Assembly (NCBI GenBank): GCA_025655595.1
Contig: JAHXIO010000001.1
Span: 372,001-436,000 of the forward strand
Direction: 5' to 3'
Source of the DNA: Candidatus Thiodiazotropha sp. (ex Monitilora ramsayi)
GTDB lineage: Bacteria; Pseudomonadota; Gammaproteobacteria; Chromatiales; Chromatiaceae
DNA: 64,000 bases
Below are positions 31,684 to 40,242 of the stretch, piece after piece. A program made the translations under genes and the position numbers. Position 1 is the first letter of the stretch. Each line of letters begins with the position of its first letter. The notes beneath the pieces were generated by a model that saw only the letters and a list, made by a program, of their open reading frames with translations, ran no database searches and had not been told where the DNA came from.

Positions 31684-32700
31684 GTGATAATGATACAAAG
31701 AACGGAACAGATGGTGGCTTGGCTTGAGTCGCTGCAGGACCTGAATGAGTTTTCATACGAACCCGCTTCCGGCGATGCTAGTTTTCGCCGGTATTTTCGT
31801 ATTCATTCAGAAGGCAAAAGCTTTATTGCAATGGATGCGCCTCCCGCAAAGGAAGATATCAGTCCCTTCATTGAGGTAGCTCGAAGTTTTGAAGCGATCG
31901 GACTCAACGTCCCCCATATCTATGCAGAAGAGCAGAGCCTGGGCTTTTTACTGCTTGAAGATTTAGGCTGCACCCTCTATCTGGACAGGCTGACGGATGA
32001 GTCGGTGGACAGGCTTTACGGAGATGCGCTAGGTGCCCTGGTCACCATTCAGGCCTGTGGTCCAACGACAGGATTGCCGTTGTACGATCGCGATTTGCTG
32101 ATGCGGGAGATGGAGCTGTTCCGAGAATGGTTGATCGGTCGGCAACTCGCCGTTGAGCTGACCGGTGACGAACAGCGCATGCTCGATGAAACCTTCCTGG
32201 TGCTTGCGGACAATGCCCTGCAACAGCCACAGGTCTGTGTTCACCGGGATTACCATTCACGCAACCTGATGGTCATAGAGCGGCACAACCCGGGTATTCT
32301 CGATTTCCAGGATGCCGTTTTCGGTCCGGTCACCTATGACTTGGTTTCACTATTGAAAGACTGCTATATCAGCTGGCCCAGGGATCGGATAGAAGCCTGG
32401 GTGAAGGGGTACACTGAGCTTGCCTTGCAATCAGGTGTAATCCAGTCTGAGCACGAAGCGGCCTTTCTGGGCTGGTTCGACCTCATGGGAGTACAGCGCC
32501 ATCTCAAGGCCAGCGGTATCTTTGCCCGATTGAACATGCGTGATGGGAAGCCGGGTTATCTTAAGGATATCCCGAGGACCCTCGGGTACATCCTGTCTAT
32601 TTCAGCCGATTATCCAGTATTACAGGGGCTGGCCGCCTTTCTGCAAAACAGGGTGATCCCCGCAATTGATGCCGATTCCGCTTTTTTGGGGGAGACTTAA
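31684..32700 (+). CDS. amgK: Aminoglycoside phosphotransferase-fold sugar kinase, AmgK-like (N-acetylmuramate/N-acetylglucosamine kinase)
   Basis: ASFRRYFRI, LLLEDLGCTLYLD, CVHRDYHSRNLMV, GILDFQDAVFGPVTYDLVSLLKDCYI typical of AmgK. Confidence 0.8.
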   Translation: MIMIQRTEQMVAWLESLQDLNEFSYEPASGDASFRRYFRIHSEGKSFIAMDAPPAKEDISPFIEVARSFEAIGLNVPHIYAEEQSLGFLLLEDLGCTLYLDRLTDESVDRLYGDALGALVTIQACGPTTGLPLYDRDLLMREMELFREWLIGRQLAVELTGDEQRMLDETFLVLADNALQQPQVCVHRDYHSRNLMVIERHNPGILDFQDAVFGPVTYDLVSLLKDCYISWPRDRIEAWVKGYTELALQSGVIQSEHEAAFLGWFDLMGVQRHLKASGIFARLNMRDGKPGYLKDIPRTLGYILSISADYPVLQGLAAFLQNRVIPAIDADSAFLGET

Positions 32701-33133
32701 TCCGCTCTCTTAGGGTCAGTCTGGATAAACCCGTTGTCGACATCCGGTCGTATGCTGGGGATCCGGGAGACACTGTTATTTGTATTACTGTATGTGCTGG
32801 AATGGCGAGTTAGCAGAATACGCCTATGTTATCGCAAGTGAAATCAGATTGGTTGCGTGAAAATCCTCTCCTGAATATAACGATAAATATTACAACTTAC
32901 TGTATTTATTGTGATTTATAGTTATTTGTGACTTTGTTTGTTGTCTTGGCAGAGAACTAGGAGAAAATCACAACAACAGTATTGATGGCGAAAAAATGTC
33001 ACAGTATTAAGTGCTGATTAAAATCTTGCTATAGAGATAACTAATTGAAAATAGTAAAGTATTAAATATATTTCTGATGTTTGTTGTATTTTTGGTACAA
33101 AAAATATTTCTGTGTCTTTTTTACAAAAAAAGC

Positions 33134-33162
33134 TTGCCATCAGTATTTGGGTTGTCTATTAT
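33134..33162 (+). promoter_or_regulatory. Candidate sigma70-type promoter for the porin gene
   Basis: TTGCCA (33134..33139), 17-bp spacer, TATTAT (33157..33162), preceded by an A-tract; porin ATG at 33211. Confidence 0.5.
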
Positions 33163-33210
33163 TTGCATCGTAGTTACATAATTTCTCAACCACTCATTGG
33201 AGCTCACTCA

Positions 33211-34263
33211 ATGAAAAAAGTACTTTCTCTGGCAATTGCCGCTGCTCTGGTTGCACCTGCTGCCGCCATGGCTGACGCTACCCTTTTTGGTAAGGCTCAC
33301 TTCATCGTCGAAAATGTTGATACCAAGGCTTCCACTACCGCTCAGAGCGGTGACGTTTGGGGCGTGGACAGCATCCACTCTCGCATTGGCGTGAAAGGCA
33401 GTGAAGATCTGGGCGATGGCCTGAAAGCCCTCTATCACTTTGAATTCCGCGTGATGAACGATGCAGGTACCGGCCTGGGTGATCGTAACCAGTTCGTCGG
33501 TCTGGCCGGTGGTTTCGGTACCGTCCTGCTGGGTCGTCACGACACCCCGCTGAAAATGTCCCAGGGCAAATTCGACCAGTTCGGTGATCTGCCGAATGGT
33601 GATATCACTGGGGTCATCCCGGGTGAAGACCGTGTTGATAACGTCATCGCTTACGTCTCTCCTGCTATGAGTGGCCTGACCTTTGTTGGCGCATTGGTTT
33701 CAGGTGAGCTGGGTGACGGCGGTGCTGCCACAGACTCTGATGCTCTGACTGGTCTGGCTGACCACATCTCTCTGGCTGGCCTCTACAGCAACGGCCCTAT
33801 CTTTGCTTCCTTGGCTTATAACAGCTACGACCTGGGAACAGCTGCAGTTGGTGTTGAGCCTTCTCTGCTCCGTGGTACCTTCATCTGGAACGCTGGTATG
33901 TGGCAGGCCGGTGTAATGTTCAGCTCATTGGATCTGGACATCCCTGGTGCTAACGATCCTGATCAGATCGGCGTGAGCGGTAACGTTAAGGTTGGTTCTG
34001 CTGGTAAAGTTAAGGCGCAGTACCTGATGGGCGACTCTGCAAGGACTTCGGTATCTAGCTTGCTGGGATCATCTTTCTCACCGAATGTTAGCGTAGCAAA
34101 CCCTGTGTCCTCACCTGAGAATGAAGTCACTCAGATCAGCGTGGGTTACGAGCATGCCATGAGCAAGCGTACTACCCTGCATGCTGGTTACACCGTCTAC
34201 GAAGAAGATCAGACTGGTAGAGAAGTGGATGCACTGTTTGGTGGCATCATCCACAACTTCTAA
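33211..34263 (+). CDS. Gram-negative general porin
   Basis: Signal peptide MKKVLSLAIAAALVAPAAAMA, GDVWGVDSIHSRIGVKGSEDLGDGLKALYHFEF, FVGLAGGFGTVLLGRHDTP, C-terminal Phe. The track start at 33112 is upstream of the true start. Confidence 0.93.
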   Translation: MKKVLSLAIAAALVAPAAAMADATLFGKAHFIVENVDTKASTTAQSGDVWGVDSIHSRIGVKGSEDLGDGLKALYHFEFRVMNDAGTGLGDRNQFVGLAGGFGTVLLGRHDTPLKMSQGKFDQFGDLPNGDITGVIPGEDRVDNVIAYVSPAMSGLTFVGALVSGELGDGGAATDSDALTGLADHISLAGLYSNGPIFASLAYNSYDLGTAAVGVEPSLLRGTFIWNAGMWQAGVMFSSLDLDIPGANDPDQIGVSGNVKVGSAGKVKAQYLMGDSARTSVSSLLGSSFSPNVSVANPVSSPENEVTQISVGYEHAMSKRTTLHAGYTVYEEDQTGREVDALFGGIIHNF

Positions 34264-34286
34264 TTGTCATTTGACAATATGAAGCT

Positions 34287-34316
34287 AAAAACGGGGCCTT
34301 CGGGCCCCGTTTTTTA
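34287..34316 (+). terminator. Rho-independent terminator after the porin
   Basis: acggggcc-ttcg-ggccccgt, perfect 8-bp stem, followed by a T run. Confidence 0.93.
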
Positions 34317-34349
34317 TTACATGAATTTCGAACCAGACACGATTGCAGA

Positions 34350-34775
34350 TTAATAATTTTCCGGATTGCCTTTCACGACCTTGGTCCAGGTCCAAACCTC
34401 TAAATCTGGTTTCATCACTTTCTTAGCCTTTCGATACTTCGAATAGGTGCCATCCCCGTTGTTTTTGATAAGTCGACAACGCGGACCTTTTCGGTAACTG
34501 GGAAGATCGATACAGAGCATCCCATCGCTCTGAATCTTCCAGGTACCTACTTCTCTGTTCGTGCCGTCCATGTCCTGGCGGTGAAAACTGCCGTCACTCT
34601 TATGAAATACCACCCCTGGCCGGTCGGGCTTGATAGTATGCTTGCCTTAGAAAGTGGTGTCTGCGATGAGTGATTGGACCTCGTCAGGTGACATAAAACT
34701 GCCAACGTATGCGAGAGAGCCTAATGAGAGGCTGGTGATCATTGAAGCAATCAGTAGTTTCTTTTTGTATTTCAT
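34350..34775 (-). pseudogene. Small secreted protein (DUF995-like) interrupted by an in-frame TAA
   Basis: ATG 34775: MKYKKKLLIASMITSLSLGSLAYVGSFMSPDEVQSLIADTTF*GKHTIKPDRPGVVFHKSDGSFHRQDMDGTNREVGTWKIQSDGMLCIDL...; stop codon at 34649..34647, same frame before and after. Confidence 0.7.
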
Positions 34776-34883
34776 GGAATCCCTCCTCGGCAAAGAGAAA
34801 AGGCTGCATGAGCACTAAACAATGACACACATATTGCGTAGTTTCATCTACTGTATCGGGAGCCTGAGGTTTGTATAGAGAAG

Positions 34884-34986
34884 TTCTGAATAATTCTGTT
34901 TTCGTCATTCCTTCGTATGCCAGGGATCCTGGTGAATTCATCGTATAGATTCCAGAATGCACAGGAATGACGAATTAGTCAGAATT
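34884..34986. repeat. Imperfect intergenic inverted repeat with tcgtcattcct/aggaatgacga arms
   Basis: 34902..34912 tcgtcattcct is the reverse complement of 34963..34973 aggaatgacga; outer ttctga/tcagaa arms extend it imperfectly. Confidence 0.7.
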
Positions 34987-35015
34987 TTTAGGTTGTGATA
35001 GTGGTGGAAAGGTTG

Positions 35016-35042
35016 GCAGGGTGCGGTATTGCCGCACCCTGC
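35016..35042. repeat. Short palindromic element (gcagggtgcgg-tattg-ccgcaccctgc)
   Basis: Perfect 11-bp stem; near copy of the element at 21747..21775. Confidence 0.8.
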
Positions 35043-35174
35043 TGATGGGTTCTGGCTCGTGGTTAATGCAGGATATATGCGAAGGCGTATATCATGATTA
35101 ACTTAAGAATCTGACTCTTGTTGTCGTCATGCTGCCTGGGGAATCGGTTTTGTTTCTTGCTTAGGTATTGTTTG

Positions 35175-35834
35175 TTATTTGGGCATGATCGTCTTTGGCC
35201 CGGATTCACTCCCTAAAATAAGCACATCGGCGCCACGCAGAGCGAAGATGCCGGTGGTTACCACGCCGGCAATCGCATTGATCTTCTGCTCCATGTCCAT
35301 CGGCTGCATGATCTCGAGGTTGTGGACATCGAGAATGACATTGCCGTTGTCGGTGGTGAAGTTTTCGCGCCAGACCGGTGTACCGCCGAGTTTGACCAAC
35401 TGCCGTGCCACATGGCTACGGGCCATGGGGATGACCTCTACCGGGAGTGGAAAAGTGCCAAGTATATCAACCAGTTTGCTCTCATCAGCGATACAGACGA
35501 ACTTCTTGCTGGCCCCGGCAATAATCTTTTCCCGGGTTAGAGCTCCGCCACCACCTTTGATCAGGTTCAGGTAGTGATCAGACTCATCCGCGCCATCGAT
35601 ATAGACTTCGAGTTCACCCGTGGCATTGAGGTCGAGAACCGGAATGCCGTGGCTTTTCAGTCGTTCGGTAGAGGCTTCTGAGCTGGAGACGGCGCCGTCG
35701 ATCTTGCTTTTAACGGTGGCCAGGTAGTCAATGAAATGGTTGACCGTGGAGCCAGTGCCGACACCGATGATGCCGTCGGTGACATAGTCTAGGGCTGCCT
35801 TGGCTGCCTGTTGTTTAAGTTCGTCTGCCGTCAT
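35175..35834 (-). CDS. rpiA: Ribose-5-phosphate isomerase A
   Basis: [41 protein letters not shown]. Confidence 0.96.
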   Translation of the reverse strand: MTADELKQQAAKAALDYVTDGIIGVGTGSTVNHFIDYLATVKSKIDGAVSSSEASTERLKSHGIPVLDLNATGELEVYIDGADESDHYLNLIKGGGGALTREKIIAGASKKFVCIADESKLVDILGTFPLPVEVIPMARSHVARQLVKLGGTPVWRENFTTDNGNVILDVHNLEIMQPMDMEQKINAIAGVVTTGIFALRGADVLILGSESGPKTIMPK

Positions 35835-35989
35835 TGGATCTTCTCCTTATCTTTGTGTGCACTGCAACCAGGGTTCTGGTGTTGGTTGCTGAGCAATGTT
35901 TTTATTCGGTTTCGACCGAGTGTGCGTAATAATACCCATGCGGCTGATGAAAGTCAGTCGTTCACTTCAATCAGTATTGGGATAGTTTG

Positions 35990-37519
35990 ATGCCGCAACG
36001 CTATATCGAAAAGATACTCAGGGCTCGTGTCTATGACGTGGCCAAGGAGACGCCGCTCGATTTTGCGGGGCTTCTCTCGAAAAGACTCGACAATCATGTC
36101 TATCTGAAAAGGGAAGACCTGCAGCCGGTGTTCTCCTTTAAGCTGCGGGGTGCCTATAACAAGATCGTAAATCTTCCTGAGTCGGTTCGAGAAAAGGGTG
36201 TGATTGCCGCATCTGCGGGAAATCATGCTCAGGGCGTGGCATTGGCTGCCCGCGAACTGAAAATCCAGTCTCTGATTGTGATGCCGAAAACTACGCCGCC
36301 GATCAAGGTGCAATCTGTCAGGAACCTGGGCGCCAAGATCGTATTGGCAGGTGACTCTTATGATGAGGCCTATATACGCTCACAGGAGTTGGCCAGCGAG
36401 CAGGGTATGACTTATATCCATCCTTTCGACGATCCGGACGTCATTGCAGGTCAGGGCACTGTTGCCATGGAGTTGCTGAGACAGCATCCGACACCGCCTG
36501 ATGCGGTCTTCATACCTGTTGGCGGTGGTGGTTTGATAGCGGGTATGGGGGCCTACATCAAGTATGTCTATCCCTCCGTGAAAGTGATCGGTGTAGAGCC
36601 TGAAGATGCTCCCTCTCTATATACTGCCCTGAAGGCGAAACGCAGAAGCAAACTGAAACAGGTCGGTATCTTTGCCGATGGTGTAGCGGTCAGACAGGTG
36701 GGTAAAGAAACCTATCGATTGGCACGTAAAGTGGTCGATGACGTTATCCTGGTTTCTACCGATGAGATCTGTGCGGCGATCAAGGATGTGTTTGATGATA
36801 CGCGTACGATCACTGAACCTGCAGGCGCCCTTTCTGTTGCCGGCCTTAAACGCTATGCAAAAGGGGAGGGTATTGAGGGCAAGACGCTGATTGCAATCAA
36901 TAGCGGGGCGAACATCAATTTTGACAGATTGAGGCATGTGGCGGAGAGGGCTGAGTTTGGTGAGCGCAGAGAGGCATTGTTTGCAGTGCAGATACCTGAG
37001 CGTCCCGGGAGCTTTCTGCAATTCTGCCGCTTGATTGGAAAGCGAAGTATCACTGAGTTCAATTATCGCTACAGTGACACCTCTGTCGCGCAGATTTTTG
37101 TCGGTGTTGAATTGAGCGGTGGCGATGAGGAACGTAAGGCGCTTTTCTCCCGATTCGTCAAGAAAGGATACTCCATTGTGGATATGACGGACAACGAAAC
37201 GGCCAAGCTGCATATCCGTTATATGGTTGGTGGACACGCCAGGGGTGTAAAGAACGAAAACCTTGTGCGTTTCGAGTTTCCTGAGCGTCCGGGGGCGCTC
37301 TTATACTTCCTTAGTCAGTTGGGAAAGTCCTGGAATATCAGCCTCTTCCATTACCGGAACCATGGAGCGGCCTATGGCCGGGTATTGATGGGAATCCAGG
37401 TGCCGCCTGAGCAGAAATCGGCCTTCAGGCAGGTACTGAAAAAGCTGGACTACCCCTTTTGGGAGGAGACGGATAACCCGGCCTACCAGCTGTTCGCCGG
37501 CGTTGACGGTGAGGATTAA
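35990..37519 (+). CDS. ilvA: Threonine ammonia-lyase, biosynthetic
   Basis: PLP motif KLRGAYNKI with SAGNHAQGVA, PVGGGGLIAG, two C-terminal ACT-like regulatory repeats. ATG at 35990; the codon at 35987 is TTG. Confidence 0.95.
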   Translation: MPQRYIEKILRARVYDVAKETPLDFAGLLSKRLDNHVYLKREDLQPVFSFKLRGAYNKIVNLPESVREKGVIAASAGNHAQGVALAARELKIQSLIVMPKTTPPIKVQSVRNLGAKIVLAGDSYDEAYIRSQELASEQGMTYIHPFDDPDVIAGQGTVAMELLRQHPTPPDAVFIPVGGGGLIAGMGAYIKYVYPSVKVIGVEPEDAPSLYTALKAKRRSKLKQVGIFADGVAVRQVGKETYRLARKVVDDVILVSTDEICAAIKDVFDDTRTITEPAGALSVAGLKRYAKGEGIEGKTLIAINSGANINFDRLRHVAERAEFGERREALFAVQIPERPGSFLQFCRLIGKRSITEFNYRYSDTSVAQIFVGVELSGGDEERKALFSRFVKKGYSIVDMTDNETAKLHIRYMVGGHARGVKNENLVRFEFPERPGALLYFLSQLGKSWNISLFHYRNHGAAYGRVLMGIQVPPEQKSAFRQVLKKLDYPFWEETDNPAYQLFAGVDGED

Positions 37520-37540
37520 CTCACTGTCGAGCAAGCCAAA

Positions 37541-37575
37541 AAAAGAAACCCCGCAGTGCGGGGTTTCTTTTATAT
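37541..37575. terminator. Bidirectional rho-independent terminator between ilvA and the AlgP-like gene
   Basis: aaaagaaaccccgc-agt-gcggggtttctttta: A run, perfect 10-bp stem, T run. Confidence 0.92.
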
Positions 37576-37590
37576 TGAGTGCCTAATTGT

Positions 37591-38004
37591 TTAGGCTCTC
37601 TTCTTCCGTGGTGTTACTTTTCTAGGACGAGCTGGCCGCTTCTTTACGGCCTTCTTTTTGGCGGCTTTCTTCTTAGGTGCCGCCTTCTTTTTGGCGACTC
37701 TCTTTTTTGCCGCCTTCTTCTTGGCTACCTTCTTTTTAGCAACCTTCTTCTTAGTCGCAGCTCTCTTCTTTGCGACCTTCTTCTTGGCTACCTTCTTTTT
37801 CGCTGTCTTCTTCTTCGCTACTTTCTTTTTAGCGACTCTCTTTTTGGCGGTAGCTTTTTTCTTTGTCGCCGCCTTCTTCTTGGTGACTTTCTTCTTCGGT
37901 GCTGCCTTACGCTTCGTTGTCACCTTCTTGCGCGTAGTGGCCTTCTTAGTGGTTGCTGTACGCTTAACTGCTGCCTTCTTTTTGGCGGCCTTTTTCTTAG
38001 CCAT
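37591..38004 (-). CDS. Histone H1-like / AlgP-like Lys-Ala repeat DNA-binding protein
   Basis: MAKKKAAKKKAAVKRTATTKK...VAKKKVAKKKTAKKKVAKKKVAKKRAATKKK..., repeated xAKKK units. Start at MAKKK (38004). Confidence 0.85.
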   Translation of the reverse strand: MAKKKAAKKKAAVKRTATTKKATTRKKVTTKRKAAPKKKVTKKKAATKKKATAKKRVAKKKVAKKKTAKKKVAKKKVAKKRAATKKKVAKKKVAKKKAAKKRVAKKKAAPKKKAAKKKAVKKRPARPRKVTPRKKRA

Positions 38005-38183
38005 TGTAACTGTCCTCCCGAGACATCTACCCATTAGATGAACAGAGTATAATTCAGCTTAAAAAAAAATCCAGAAATGAAAGCACTCTTTTGCTAATTA
38101 TTTCAATTTGTTGCTTGTGTAGTCGTGAACGTAAGTGCATTTTTTGTCATTGTACGTATAAAGCATGGTTACCAACTGATGTA

Positions 38184-38786
38184 TCAATTGATCTCAGTGT
38201 TATTAAACGTATGGATACATGCTTCAGTAATCACTGCATCGAGCGGTATATCCCAATGTTGGTTGGGTAAGCTGTCTACATGTTGGAACTCATGTGCAAC
38301 ACCAATCAATCGTGGGCCTTTCCAGTGGTTACGTTGTCGCTTAAAGGCGAATGTGCGGTCATAGTATCCACCGCCCATACCCAAACGATTACCGGAACCG
38401 TCAAAAGCTACCAGGGGAACGAATACAGTATCGATTGCCCATGGCATGATTAATCTTCCATGCTGAGATCTCGGTTCTGGGATGCCGAATCGATTGTCGA
38501 TCAAACGGTCACCGATGCGATAGGGCTTGAACCACAAGCTATTGGCGGGGCGGTTTCTAAGCGCCGGCAGATAGATCAGCTTACCTGCACGCATAGCCAG
38601 ATACATGAGCGGCATCGGGTCCATCTCCCCTCTGGAAGCGAGGTAGAAAGCGATACGACTGCTGTGCCTGAAAGGTTTGTAATTAGAGGTGAGGCGAAGG
38701 AGCTGCTGACTGTGCTGTCTCAGTACCTGTGGGCTCAGTTGCTGCCTTCTGGCACGCATTTCTCGACGTAGTTGAGATAGTTGCAT
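38184..38786 (-). CDS. fau: 5-formyltetrahydrofolate cyclo-ligase
   Basis: GNRLGMGGGYYDRTFAF, FVPLVAFDGSG; adjacent to 6S RNA and zapA as in other gammaproteobacteria. Confidence 0.92.
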   Translation of the reverse strand: MQLSQLRREMRARRQQLSPQVLRQHSQQLLRLTSNYKPFRHSSRIAFYLASRGEMDPMPLMYLAMRAGKLIYLPALRNRPANSLWFKPYRIGDRLIDNRFGIPEPRSQHGRLIMPWAIDTVFVPLVAFDGSGNRLGMGGGYYDRTFAFKRQRNHWKGPRLIGVAHEFQHVDSLPNQHWDIPLDAVITEACIHTFNNTEIN

Positions 38787-38812
38787 AGGCGGGAGAGGTA
38801 TGGTGATAGAGT

Positions 38813-39000
38813 GACATCCCCCACCTGTGCCGTCGCCGACCTTTGTTCTTGAACCAGTTGGTTCAAGTGGGGACAACAGAGGTGCTTCAGGCTTTCCGCA
38901 TGGGAGCGGACATGCACACCGGCACTTTCATTATGACCCCAGGGTAGAAATTAGGCTCAAGAAAATACCCGGGTAGCTAACGAACACCGCAGGGGATGTC
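38813..39000 (-). ncRNA. ssrS: 6S RNA (SsrS)
   Basis: Closing stem gacatcccc/ggggatgtc, gcggtgttcgttagctacccggg 5' region, conserved ccccacTTGAACCAactGGTTCAAG 3' segment, and position between zapA and fau. Ends approximate. Confidence 0.9.
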
Positions 39001-39026
39001 ATGTCTCTAGGCTAAACCGATTTGAC

Positions 39027-39341
39027 TCAAAGTTCCAGTTGATTAGTCGTGTTTAGTGCAATTTCGATTTTTTCCTGCAGGCGCTGGATGCGACGGGTGA
39101 TGGTTTGCGAAGAGTCATCCTTGCTTTTCTTGTCGGAGAGAAGATCGTTGGCGATGTTGAGTGCCGCCATGACAGCAATGCGCTCGGTGCCGATAACACG
39201 GCCTGCCTGCTTGATTTCCCGCATCTGGCCGTCAATGAAGGCCGCAGCCTGTAATAAGGATTCCCGTTCCTCCGACTGGCAGGAGATACGGTACTCTTTA
39301 TCCAGAATATTGACGGTGACTGCTAACTGGTTACTGCTCAC
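39027..39341 (-). CDS. zapA: Cell division protein ZapA
   Basis: VTVNILDKEYRISCQSEERESLLQAAAFIDGQMREIK; genomic position next to 6S RNA. Confidence 0.93.
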   Translation of the reverse strand: MSSNQLAVTVNILDKEYRISCQSEERESLLQAAAFIDGQMREIKQAGRVIGTERIAVMAALNIANDLLSDKKSKDDSSQTITRRIQRLQEKIEIALNTTNQLEL

Positions 39342-39571
39342 TGGGTGGTTTCCATGGCTTTGAGACGGGTGATCATCGCTTCCACGCGGGTTCGTGCCAA
39401 CTCGGTCTTTTCAATCAGTGAGGCTCTTTCCGCCACTAGTGAGTCCTGACGAGCGCGCAGCGATTTGTTTTCGTCTTTTAGGTAGGAGCAGGCATGAATC
39501 AACTCTTCGACCCGCTGTTCGAGTTTACGCAGGTCGTGTTCGGCGCCGTCCGCTTTCTCTTTATCTGTCAT
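39338..39571 (-). CDS. TIGR02449-type ZapB-like coiled-coil protein
   Basis: Short coiled coil LRKLEQRVEELIHACSYLKDENKSLRARQ directly upstream of zapA. Confidence 0.8.
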   Translation of the reverse strand: MTDKEKADGAEHDLRKLEQRVEELIHACSYLKDENKSLRARQDSLVAERASLIEKTELARTRVEAMITRLKAMETTQ

Positions 39572-39666
39572 GAGCTTCAATATAGTGGGCTGGATGTGGT
39601 GGGTCAATCTCTACAACTGCATGCTATGATTCGCGTCTAATCATAGGAGAATCCGCGGAAAATTGC

Positions 39667-40236
39667 ATGAACGAAAGCCCTGACATGCCCGATTACGGCC
39701 GCTTTGACCAGGCATTGGAGTCCATAGGACTGGATATCGGTGGAAGTGAAGCCCATGGATTGGTCTGTGGACTGATCTGTGCGGGTGCATCTGAGGCACA
39801 TGTTGAGTGGATAGAGAGTCTGTTTGCCGACAGGCCATCGAACGATCTGTTGGTACGCGAAGCCCGCCGTATGTTTGGGCAACTCTATCTGGCGACTCGT
39901 CACCAGGTAGCGGATGAGAATCTGGAGTTCGCCCCCTTGTTGCCGGAGGAGAACAATGCATTGCAGGTTCGGGCGCAGGCGTTGGTGAATTGGTGCGAGG
40001 GTTATCTATACGGAATGGGCCTGGCGGGTATTTCTGAACAGCAGTTGGTTGGCGATGCCAAGGAGGCGCTGAACGATATCTCAGAGTTCACGCGTCTTGA
40101 TCTGGATAGTCTCGTAGATGACGAGAGTTCTGAGAACGCCTATATGGAACTGTTGGAATTTCTGCGAGTGGCGACGCTGCTGATCTGGGAAGAGCTGGCG
40201 GAGAGTCGAGCAGGCCAGAATAACGACATAGGATAA
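39667..40236 (+). CDS. ygfB: UPF0149 family protein YgfB
   Basis: EAHGLVCGLICAG, NWCEGYLYGMGLAG; upstream of pepP. Confidence 0.92.
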   Translation: MNESPDMPDYGRFDQALESIGLDIGGSEAHGLVCGLICAGASEAHVEWIESLFADRPSNDLLVREARRMFGQLYLATRHQVADENLEFAPLLPEENNALQVRAQALVNWCEGYLYGMGLAGISEQQLVGDAKEALNDISEFTRLDLDSLVDDESSENAYMELLEFLRVATLLIWEELAESRAGQNNDIG

Positions 40237-40242
40237 AAATCG

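Noticed and set aside
33112-33210. Upstream extension of the porin (MSFLQKKLAISIWVVYYLHRS...)
   Set aside because: Covers the candidate promoter; the classical signal peptide starts at 33211 with an RBS just upstream.
34684-34962. 92-aa minus ORF MHSGIYTMNSPG...
   Set aside because: Runs through the intergenic repeat and is out of frame with the signal-peptide ORF; no protein features.
37579-38041. Plus-strand ORFs rich in Leu/Phe (MPNCLGSLLPWCYF..., MAAFFLGAAFFLATLFF...)
   Set aside because: Antisense artefacts of the Lys/Ala repeat gene on the minus strand.
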